DNA from: an uncultured Lachnospiraceae bacterium
Lineage (GTDB): Bacteria; Bacillota_A; Clostridia; Lachnospirales; Lachnospiraceae
Direction of reading: 5' to 3'
Assembly (NCBI GenBank): GCA_946614075.1
Contig: CAMOGO010000014.1
Coordinates: 1 to 11,875 of the forward strand
Length of the DNA: 11,875 bases
In this document: in pieces, positions 6,147 through 11,875 of the stretch
Position numbering within the stretch: position 1 is the first letter of the stretch
How the letters are laid out: each line of letters opens with the position of its first letter
The notes under the pieces: model-generated
Databases searched by the model: none
What the model was told of the DNA's origin: nothing
Seen by the model: the letters and a program-made list of their open reading frames with translations, nothing else
Position numbers and translations under genes: made by a program

Positions 6147-7539
6147 TGATACCCAGAGGAAGCTGAACAGGTTTCTGATCGTTCTGGATGCCGCGGTGGT
6201 TGTTCTTTCCTACTTTGCCGCCTACTGGATTGTATTCGTGGCGCTGGGCAGGATTTCGGCTTATCCGCTTGAGTTTTACTTTGGCTTCCTGTACGCGATC
6301 GTACCTGGCTTTCTTCTGCTGAACTGGGTCTTCCACCTGTACGCATCCAATCGGATGATGGGGCGGAGGCTGGAATTCAGCAATATTCTAAAGACGAACC
6401 TGATCGGCCTGATGGTGATCACGATGGTATTGTATCTGGGTAAGGATACCTTCACCCATTTCTCCCGTCCGATGATTTTCCTCTTCGTCGGGATCAATAC
6501 GATCGCAGATGGGGCGCTGCGTCTGGCTGTGAGGACCTCGGTCCATGAGCTGCAGGCGCACGGCTACAATCAAAAGCAGATCCTTTTAGTCGGCTACAGC
6601 CAGGCTGCGGAGAAATACATCGATCGCGTCAAGGCCAACCCGGACTGGGGATATCAGGTGCGTGGAATACTTGACGACGACAAGGAATGGGGCTATGATT
6701 ACCGCGGCATCAAGGTAGTCGGCCGCCTGGGCGAGCTGGAAACGCTCCTGGAGATCAATCGCCTCGATGAGATTGCGATCACCCTGGGTCTGGACCAGTA
6801 CGAAAACCTGAAATGGATCGTCGCTGTCTGCGAGAAATCCGGCGTACATACGATGTTCATCCCGGATTACAATGATATCATCCCGACCAAGCCTTATACA
6901 GAGGATCTCCAGGGACTGCCTGTTGTCCATATCCGGCACGTCCCGCTGTCTGATTCCTTCAATATGGCGGTCAAGAGAATGATCGATATCATCGGCGCTT
7001 TGGTCGCCATCGTGATTTTCTCCCCTGTCATGCTGTTCGCAGCGATCGGCGTGAAGCTCTCCTCGCCGGGGCCCATCATTTACAGCCAGGAGAGAGTGGG
7101 ACTGCATAACCGCCCCTTCAAAATGTACAAATTCCGTTCGATGGCGGTACAGCCGGAATCGGAGGAAAAGAGCAAATGGACGGTGAAAAACGACCCCCGG
7201 GTCACGCCGTTCGGACGCTTTATCCGCGGTACCAGCATCGATGAGATGCCGCAGTTTTTCAATATTCTGATCGGCGATATGAGCCTCGTAGGACCGAGAC
7301 CGGAAAGACCGCTGTTTGTGGAGAAATTCCGGGAAGAGATCCCGCGCTACATGATCAAGCACCAGGTCCGTCCGGGACTGACGGGCTGGGCGCAGGTGAA
7401 CGGCTACCGCGGCGATTCCTCCATTGTCAAGAGGATCGAGTGTGATCTGTATTACATTGAAAATTGGTCGCTGGGTCTTGATTTCAAGATTATCTTTTTG
7501 ACTTTCTTCAAGGGATTTGTCAATAAAAATGCATATTAA
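6139..7539 (+). CDS. Polyprenyl-phosphate sugar phosphotransferase (WcaJ/CpsE-type initiating enzyme)
   Basis: A 466-aa membrane enzyme that transfers a sugar-1-phosphate from a UDP-sugar to undecaprenyl phosphate, the first step of exopolysaccharide or capsule repeat assembly. Membrane segments fall at about 12-34, 48-67, 86-104 and 110-128, followed by a cytoplasmic Rossmann-like CoA-binding domain (ILLVGYSQAAEKY, 148-160). The catalytic bacterial sugar transferase domain starts with a hydrophobic hairpin (about 282-304), then SSPGPIIYSQERVG (308-321), FKMYKFRSM (327-335), the DE dyad in SIDEMPQFFN (D368, E369), LVGPRPERP (383-391) and RPGLTGWAQVNGYRG (411-425). Length matches the family. 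The ATG at 6139 is preceded by GGAGG (6129-6133) and sits inside the preceding gene's end, implying translational coupling. The in-frame upstream ATG at 6085 lies within the glycosyltransferase and lacks a ribosome site. Sugar (often glucose or galactose) is not determinable. Confidence 0.95.
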   Translation: MINDTQRKLNRFLIVLDAAVVVLSYFAAYWIVFVALGRISAYPLEFYFGFLYAIVPGFLLLNWVFHLYASNRMMGRRLEFSNILKTNLIGLMVITMVLYLGKDTFTHFSRPMIFLFVGINTIADGALRLAVRTSVHELQAHGYNQKQILLVGYSQAAEKYIDRVKANPDWGYQVRGILDDDKEWGYDYRGIKVVGRLGELETLLEINRLDEIAITLGLDQYENLKWIVAVCEKSGVHTMFIPDYNDIIPTKPYTEDLQGLPVVHIRHVPLSDSFNMAVKRMIDIIGALVAIVIFSPVMLFAAIGVKLSSPGPIIYSQERVGLHNRPFKMYKFRSMAVQPESEEKSKWTVKNDPRVTPFGRFIRGTSIDEMPQFFNILIGDMSLVGPRPERPLFVEKFREEIPRYMIKHQVRPGLTGWAQVNGYRGDSSIVKRIECDLYYIENWSLGLDFKIIFLTFFKGFVNKNAY

Positions 7540-7554
7540 CAGGAGATTTTAGGT

Positions 7555-9165
7555 ATGAGATATTCCGATGATTATTTCGACGGGCAGGAGACGATGTCGT
7601 CAGGCAGACGCAGATCCTCCGGAAATACATCTGAATCACGCAGATCGCGGGCTGCCGCAGCACATGATGGTTCGCGCGCCCACGTTTCCTCCTCCGCAAG
7701 CAGAGGAAGAGGCGGCAATGACAGTGAGTCGGGCCGGAGCATTTCCCGGTCGGCAGCGGATGGAGGCAGGGACGCTTCCCGCACCACCATGAGAAGCCGC
7801 CAGACCAGAGCCACGGAGGACGGGAGAGTCCGCACCTCGACGATAGAGGGACGCAGAGTCCGCTCTTCTTCGGATGAGACTCGTTTCCGCCAGACGGAAA
7901 TGGGCCGCTCCCAGGCCAGCCATTCCCAGGCCGGAGCGCACTCCTCCAGAGCCCATCAGGCATCCGCCTCACGTTCGCACTATTCGAGAGAGGAAGAGGA
8001 GCTTTTACGGTCCGGACGCAGCGGGCGAAGCGCACACAATACCTCACGCATGAGTGCCGTCCAGAAGAAAAAGCGTGCCGAGAAGCTGAAAAAGCAGAAA
8101 AAGAAACGCCGCAACATGGTCATCATACTGGCAATCGAGGCAGTAGTCCTGGCTGTGGCGGTTTTCGCCGTGGTTGTCGTTTCCAAGTACAATCTCATCC
8201 AGAAGCCGAGCTGGGGCAAGATTTCCATCCTGCATAATGAGGAAATCGATCAGCAGGTTCTCGAGCAGATGGAGGAGGGCTACACGGACATCATGCTATT
8301 TGGTACAGATGCCCGTATCACGGAAGGAAATACCGGCAACCTGGAAAGCGGCTCCGGTGCCGACGTCAATATCCTGGTGCATATCAACAATGCCACCGGC
8401 GAGATCCGTATGGTTTCCTTCTATCGAGACCTCTACCTGAACTATGACGGCGGCTATCACAAGCTGACCGATATCTACCGTTCGTACGGAGCAGCCGGCG
8501 CGCTGAACGCGATCAACCGGAACTTCGACCTGAACGTCAAAATGTTCGCGACGAGCAGCTGGGCAGGAGCAGCCTGGATCATCCATTCCATCGGCGGTAC
8601 CGAGGTGGATGTCACGCCAAACCTTCTGGGTTACCTGAACTCCTACATCACCGAGACGGTCAATGAGACCGGCATCGGCTCCCAGCACCTGACCTCCAGC
8701 GGCTACCAGCATCTGGACGGTGTCCAGACCGTCGCCTACTGCCGTATCCGCCATATCAATGTAGACGGCTATGACTACGGTGATTTCGGCCGTACCGAGA
8801 GACAGCGTGAGGTCATCACGCAGCTCTTCTCCAAGGTCAAGCAGCTGGATCTGGGCCAGATCAATGCCCTGATCGACATCGCTCTGCCGCAGGTCTACAC
8901 GAACGTGACCCTGACCGATGTGCTCGGCCTGGCAGCAAACATCAATCGTTACAGCATGGCGGATTCCATCGGCTTCCCTTACGACAAGGCCGCCCCCACG
9001 ATCCTGAATTCCAAGGGTCAGAACGTCGACGCTGTCCTGGCGATCGACCTGGCGAGCAACGTACTGAGGCTGCATCAGGATCTCTATGGAACGGATGATG
9101 GCTACCAGATCTCCGATACGGTACAGAATATCGCTTATGATACGTTCAACAAGTGGGGATACTAA
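7555..9165 (+). CDS. LytR-CpsA-Psr (LCP) family cell-wall glycopolymer ligase with long Ser/Arg-rich tail
   Basis: A 536-aa type II membrane protein. LCP enzymes move lipid-linked polysaccharide or teichoic acid onto peptidoglycan outside the cell. Residues 1-165 are cytoplasmic, low-complexity and dominated by Ser and Arg; a very basic stretch (about 171-187, KKKRAEKLKKQKKKRR) precedes one membrane helix (about 188-210). The LCP domain follows: IMLFGTDAR (246-254), GADVNILVHIN (268-278), the FYRD motif (289-292), KLTDIYRSYGA (303-313), AYCRIRH (394-400) and GDFGRTERQREVI (409-421), holding the conserved Arg and Asp residues that bind pyrophosphate lipid. AGGAGA (7541-7546) gives 8-nt spacing, and the gene starts 15 nt after the sugar transferase stop, so it is the third gene of the operon. 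The tail is far longer than the short cytoplasmic N-terminus of most LCP proteins. Confidence 0.95.
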   Translation: MRYSDDYFDGQETMSSGRRRSSGNTSESRRSRAAAAHDGSRAHVSSSASRGRGGNDSESGRSISRSAADGGRDASRTTMRSRQTRATEDGRVRTSTIEGRRVRSSSDETRFRQTEMGRSQASHSQAGAHSSRAHQASASRSHYSREEEELLRSGRSGRSAHNTSRMSAVQKKKRAEKLKKQKKKRRNMVIILAIEAVVLAVAVFAVVVVSKYNLIQKPSWGKISILHNEEIDQQVLEQMEEGYTDIMLFGTDARITEGNTGNLESGSGADVNILVHINNATGEIRMVSFYRDLYLNYDGGYHKLTDIYRSYGAAGALNAINRNFDLNVKMFATSSWAGAAWIIHSIGGTEVDVTPNLLGYLNSYITETVNETGIGSQHLTSSGYQHLDGVQTVAYCRIRHINVDGYDYGDFGRTERQREVITQLFSKVKQLDLGQINALIDIALPQVYTNVTLTDVLGLAANINRYSMADSIGFPYDKAAPTILNSKGQNVDAVLAIDLASNVLRLHQDLYGTDDGYQISDTVQNIAYDTFNKWGY

Positions 9166-9232
9166 ACCGGAAAAGGCGAAGCCTAAAGAGCTGAAATATA
9201 GCAGAAAACCAAACTTAGAATAATAAGAAAAC

Positions 9233-9260
9233 GGCTGTCCGTAAAGGACAGCCTTTTTTT
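9233..9260 (+). terminator. Rho-independent terminator closing the polysaccharide operon
   Basis: A perfect 8-bp stem (GGCTGTCC at 9233-9240 with GGACAGCC at 9246-9253), loop GTAAA, then seven T (9254-9260). It lies 67 nt after the LCP stop codon. Confidence 0.93.
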
Positions 9261-9577
9261 GCACACGGCCGCCAAAAGGTAAATGTTGCCTTACGGCAAC
9301 GGGCGGCCGGCGCATAGATTAGGAGTCGGGCAAGCCTCCTCCTACTCGATTTTAAAAGAGCAGCTCAAAGGCAGGCATAAGGAAAGGGGAAGGGGGAAAG
9401 CCACACCAATGAACTGCTCGAAGGTGCTGCTCTCTCGAACAGCATAATAATAATAGCAGAAAACGGCATGGAATTCCACAAAAAGAATCCAAATTCACAG
9501 AATTTATTCACATTAAACAGAGCAATTACGGAAAAACCTTCCGCTATGTGAAATATTTATGCGCTTATTCGAAATTT
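9261..9577. other. Non-coding intergenic stretch with several GC-rich hairpins
   Basis: No plausible gene is seen in these 317 bp between the operon terminator and the minus-strand response-regulator stop. The left half is GC-rich and structured: outer arms CGGCCGCC (9266-9273) and GGCGGCCG (9302-9309) enclose a hairpin GTTGCC-TTAC-GGCAAC (9285-9300); AGGAG (9321-9325) can pair with CTCCT (9336-9340); AGAGCAGC (9357-9364) can pair with GCTGCTCT (9426-9433) around a purine-rich loop (9381-9400). The right half is AT-rich and holds TTCACA at 9494 and 9507 and TGTGAA at 9547. It might encode a structured RNA on either strand or be an interspersed repeat; no known RNA family was recognised. Confidence 0.5.
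9529..9543 (-). terminator. Weak hairpin downstream of the response-regulator gene
   Basis: On the minus strand, 34 nt after the stop codon, CGGAA and TTCCG form a 5-bp stem with a GGTTT loop. No U-run follows, only a moderately U-rich stretch, so it may be no more than a weak terminator or RNA 3' end. Confidence 0.25.
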
Positions 9578-10279
9578 TTACATTCCCGCGCTTCCGGTCG
9601 GGTAGAAAATGTATCCTTTGCCGGCGGTATTGCGAAGGAATTTAGGGGAGCGATAGTCGGTCTCGATTTTCTTCCGGATATTGTGAATATGGACGAGTAC
9701 GGTCCGGACATCGCCGAAGCTGTCCTTTCCCCAGACGTTTTTGTAGAGCTCGGCCGCGGTGAAGTACTGATTCGGATGCTGCATCAGGAAGCAGAGCAGC
9801 TGGTACTCGATCGAGGCGAGCGGGAAGGTACCGCCCTCACGTTCGACCATGTGGGTGTTGGCATTAAGGGTAAAGCCATCGCACACCAGAGTATTCTGAC
9901 CGATGAGGCGAGGCGCCTGCTTGGCACGCCGGAGGTTTGCCTGGACACGGGCCAGGAGAATCTTATTGTCAAACGGCTTGGTCAGATAATCATCGCCGCC
10001 GATCTGGAGTGCATTGACGATCGTATCGCTGTCATCCAAGGCACTGATGAAGATGATCGGGCAATTATGCGTTTCCCGCAGTCGGCGGCAAAGCTCGATC
10101 CCGCTCTCTCCGGGCAGCATAATGTCAAGGAGCATCAGGTCAAAGTGCTCTCCGGTAAGCAGCAGCGCATCCTCGGCGCTTGACGCATGACGCACCTCAT
10201 ATTCCCCGGCGTCCTTCAGGTAATGGGTGATGATTTTCGCGATGTTCGTGTCGTCCTCGACGAGAAGAATCTGAACCAT
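9578..10279 (-). CDS. OmpR/PhoB-family response regulator
   Basis: A 233-aa cytoplasmic regulator. The receiver domain (1-115) has the acidic pocket E8-D9-D10, the phosphorylation site D52 in LMLLDIMLPG, S79 (IIFISA) and K101 (LTKPF). The C-terminal winged-helix DNA-binding domain (about 128-227) has the usual EYQLLCFLMQHPNQ helix, the recognition region VRTVLVHIHNIRKKIE (191-206) and the closing GKGYIF hairpin (220-225). Full family length. The ATG follows GAGG (plus-strand 10287-10290) by 7 nt. It is transcribed away from the histidine kinase, which is its obvious partner, and is served by a strong promoter at 10375-10403. PhoB-type proteins bind direct repeats as dimers, and a direct repeat lies on its own promoter. 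The regulated genes are unknown; the polysaccharide operon, facing it tail to tail, is one neighbour candidate. Confidence 0.95.
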   Translation of the reverse strand: MVQILLVEDDTNIAKIITHYLKDAGEYEVRHASSAEDALLLTGEHFDLMLLDIMLPGESGIELCRRLRETHNCPIIFISALDDSDTIVNALQIGGDDYLTKPFDNKILLARVQANLRRAKQAPRLIGQNTLVCDGFTLNANTHMVEREGGTFPLASIEYQLLCFLMQHPNQYFTAAELYKNVWGKDSFGDVRTVLVHIHNIRKKIETDYRSPKFLRNTAGKGYIFYPTGSAGM

Positions 10280-10368
10280 GTTTAAGCCTCTTTTTCTGTT
10301 GATGATGAGGGAATGTGCCTCAGAGAAGACCGTAAAATGTATTCCCGGACGTGAGTCATCTTCCTTAT

Positions 10369-10398
10369 GGATTAATTATAAACAGTTAGGGATTAATT
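10369..10398. repeat. Direct repeat GGATTAATT, 21-bp period, on the response-regulator promoter
   Basis: GGATTAATT occurs at 10369-10377 and 10390-10398, start to start 21 bp, which is two DNA helical turns. Both copies lie within the minus-strand promoter, one at its -10 and one against its -35. This is a candidate binding site for a dimeric OmpR/PhoB-type regulator, most simply the neighbouring regulator itself. Confidence 0.6.
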
Positions 10399-10403
10399 GA
10401 CAA
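10375..10403 (-). promoter_or_regulatory. Promoter of the response-regulator gene
   Basis: Read on the minus strand: TTGTCA (plus 10398-10403, five of six matches), 17-bp spacer, and TATAAT (plus 10375-10380, perfect). The start point would be near 10368, giving a leader of about 90 nt before the ATG at 10279. Confidence 0.8.
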
Positions 10404-10417
10404 GGAGAACCTTTGTC
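10399..10417. promoter_or_regulatory. Inverted repeat between the divergent promoters (candidate operator)
   Basis: GACAAGG (10399-10405), AGAA, CCTTTGTC (10410-10417) form an almost perfect dyad with one extra T in the right arm. It covers the minus-strand -35 and abuts the plus-strand -35 at 10418, so a protein here could affect both promoters. Confidence 0.45.
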
Positions 10418-10447
10418 TTGACGCTGTGGTGAGGAAAGCGATATCAT
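10418..10447 (+). promoter_or_regulatory. Promoter of the histidine kinase gene
   Basis: TTGACG (10418-10423, five of six), an 18-bp spacer and TATCAT (10442-10447, four to five of six). It is about 43 nt upstream of the kinase start and points away from the response-regulator promoter, leaving 14 bp between the two -35 boxes. Confidence 0.6.
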
Positions 10448-10489
10448 AAATCCAGAAAAAGGGTCGCGTAAGAAAGGAGAAAAGGTGCG

Positions 10490-11875
10490 ATGAATGTGAA
10501 CAGAATCCGGATCGTGGATCGGATCATGGCCGCCCTTTTATGCCTGGGGATGCTAGGCGCTGTGATCGGGCTGATCGTGGTCAGCAGTCTGAACATGGGC
10601 CGAAGAACGTACTATGACACCTTTGACGCGTATTCGGATGAAATATACGAGCTGAACGGGCTGAAGATGAATTCCGCCGGCCGCTACCAGATCCAGATGT
10701 TCCTGGAAAAGCCCGGCTCAGAGCAGGAATGGATGCTGGCTTTTATCGAGGCCCATCCCTTTGTCCTGTATGTGAACCGGCAGGAGGTGTACCGGTACGA
10801 GGCCAGCGACGGCTACCGTCGCGTCATCAATGTAGAGCTGGGAGATCGGATCAATACCTCACCGGCCGTCTCGATCGAGATCGAAACGGATCAGTGGGAC
10901 ACGAGAAACTATTTGTATCTCGGCCCCAAGGACCGCATGGAATCGGCCTTCCTGGCCAATATGTCCCTGCAGCTGATCGAGATCGGCTTCCTGATCGCCG
11001 TAATGATCTACGCCTTTTCCCTCTTCCGGCGCAAGAGCAGTGAGAAATACCTGTGGCCCTTCGCCATCTATGTCACGATACTGCTAGTGTGGAGCGCCAT
11101 CCAGATAGAGGCCTATCCACTCGTCTTTAATATCGCCTTTTTCGATTACCTGAGGAGCTTTTTCAACCTCCTGACGATCCTGGAGAGTATCCATGTCGGT
11201 ATGATCCTGTCGCATCACGAGATGCCGCGCTATTCCGGCCTGATGGCCTGGTACAACTGTCTGATCGTCTCGCTGATCTATGCCCGCCTGGACCAGATGA
11301 TAGCACCCACCCCGATCGGCCCTTATTTTTCCCTGCTGCCGTTTTTCGTAGGCATGACCGCAGCCCTCTACATGTGCATCAACACCGGCGTGAGCGGAGC
11401 CTTCCTGCCCCTGACCTTCACCTTTTCCCAGGCCATGCGCCTGCTGTCGGTCATGATCGACCGGATGGAGCTCGGCAACCATATCGTGTTCCAGTGCCTG
11501 CGCACCGTGCCGACCTTTGATATTCTCTTCCTCGTGGCCTGCGTCCTGGAGATCAACCTGCGCTTTGCCGGCAAATTCCAGGAGTCGGACGAGCTGGTTG
11601 TCAAGCTGAACCACGCCAACGACCGTCTGGAGGAAATCAACGCCCAGCTGGAGGAGGTCAATACCCAGCTCGACATCAAGGTGGAGGAGAGGACCGCTCA
11701 GCTGAAAAAAGAAGAGCAGCAGCGCCGCCAGCTGATGCTCAATGTGTTCCACGATCTGAGAAGCCCGATCTTTATCCTGAAGGGCTATACGGAGATGATG
11801 CCGGCCGAGTCCGAGGAGGCAAAGGAAAATCTGGCTGTCATGAAGGACAAGCTCCAGTTCCTGTATAATCTGACC
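10490..11875 (+). CDS. Membrane histidine kinase with 7TMR-DISM-like sensor (3' truncated by window end)
   Basis: Open from ATG 10490 to the last base, 462 residues, no stop. AGGAG (10475-10479) gives 10-nt spacing. Order: membrane helix 13-34; extracellular domain about 35-155 with aromatic and acidic residues; seven hydrophobic segments (about 161-180, 188-206, 222-240, 250-267, 279-300, 302-321, 333-357); a strongly charged coiled coil (about 364-412) with repeated ANDRLEEINAQLEEVNTQL pattern; then the HisKA H-box NVFHDLRSPIFILKGYTE (418-435) with H421 as the phosphate acceptor. The catalytic ATPase domain lies beyond the window. An extracellular domain before seven helices is the 7TMR-DISM receptor plan, where the outside part often binds carbohydrates or other small ligands. 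The ligand is unknown. The partner is the divergent OmpR/PhoB-type regulator. Confidence 0.9.
   Translation, partial: MNVNRIRIVDRIMAALLCLGMLGAVIGLIVVSSLNMGRRTYYDTFDAYSDEIYELNGLKMNSAGRYQIQMFLEKPGSEQEWMLAFIEAHPFVLYVNRQEVYRYEASDGYRRVINVELGDRINTSPAVSIEIETDQWDTRNYLYLGPKDRMESAFLANMSLQLIEIGFLIAVMIYAFSLFRRKSSEKYLWPFAIYVTILLVWSAIQIEAYPLVFNIAFFDYLRSFFNLLTILESIHVGMILSHHEMPRYSGLMAWYNCLIVSLIYARLDQMIAPTPIGPYFSLLPFFVGMTAALYMCINTGVSGAFLPLTFTFSQAMRLLSVMIDRMELGNHIVFQCLRTVPTFDILFLVACVLEINLRFAGKFQESDELVVKLNHANDRLEEINAQLEEVNTQLDIKVEERTAQLKKEEQQRRQLMLNVFHDLRSPIFILKGYTEMMPAESEEAKENLAVMKDKLQFLYNLT

Noticed and set aside
7828..8000. Ser/Arg-rich coding stretch as a sign of frameshift or non-coding DNA
   Set aside because: The same frame continues without interruption from a good ribosome site into the membrane helix and complete LCP domain, so the low-complexity tail is real coding sequence.
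8296..9315. 339-aa open frame on the minus strand opposite the LCP gene
   Set aside because: It is the reverse shadow of the LCP domain, has no family motif, and starts inside the hairpin region beyond the terminator.
9548..10183. 211-aa open frame on the plus strand
   Set aside because: It is antisense to the response regulator, which shows all receiver and winged-helix motifs on the minus strand.
11084..11752. 222-aa minus-strand frame within the histidine kinase
   Set aside because: It is antisense to the membrane and coiled-coil parts of the kinase, and its His/Gln-rich translation has no domain.

Overview
The window looks like the chromosome of a Gram-positive, anaerobic Bacillota member, probably a Clostridia/Lachnospiraceae-type gut or anaerobe genome of moderately high GC. 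The basis is the AGGAGG-type ribosome binding sites in front of nearly every gene, a BspA-like LRR fragment, a PHP-family CpsB phosphatase, a LytR-CpsA-Psr (LCP) protein, a short-form CstA and U-tract hairpin terminators. The genus cannot be fixed from the sequence. No tRNA, rRNA, CRISPR array, transposase or prophage gene is visible.

Layout. 1-213 is the 3' end of a leucine-rich-repeat protein. 277-990 is a CpsB/YwqE-type PHP tyrosine phosphatase, closed by a strong terminator (1014-1047). A clear promoter (1095-1123) then drives a two-gene unit: a 183-aa protein I do not recognise (1179-1730) and the carbon-starvation/pyruvate transporter CstA (1749-3452), ended by a terminator (3482-3522). 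Directly behind it lies a near-perfect 70-bp palindrome (34-bp arms) that looks like a REP/MITE-type repeat. Next come a LysR-type regulator (3733-4686) and a tightly spaced small unknown protein (4713-5042).

A consensus-like promoter (5087-5115) starts a three-gene surface-polysaccharide operon: a family-2 glycosyltransferase (5145-6146), a WcaJ/CpsE-type polyprenyl-phosphate sugar phosphotransferase overlapping it by 8 bp (6139-7539), and an LCP ligase with a long Ser/Arg-rich cytoplasmic tail (7555-9165), ended by a terminator (9233-9260). These fit a chain of loading the first sugar on undecaprenyl phosphate, extending it, and attaching the finished glycan to the cell wall. Flippase, polymerase and other transferases are not here. 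A 317-bp non-coding stretch (9261-9577) with several GC-rich hairpins follows.

The right end holds a divergent two-component pair: an OmpR/PhoB-family response regulator on the minus strand (9578-10279) and, on the plus strand, a membrane histidine kinase (10490 to the window end, truncated before its ATPase domain). The kinase has an extracellular domain, seven predicted membrane helices, a coiled coil and an H-box, resembling 7TMR-DISM receptors. Between the two genes sit back-to-back promoters, a 21-bp-period direct repeat and an inverted repeat, a compact candidate autoregulatory control region.

The parts most worth a second look are the unknown protein paired with CstA, the large palindrome, the RS-like tail of the LCP protein, the structured non-coding segment, and the divergent control region with its 7TM kinase.
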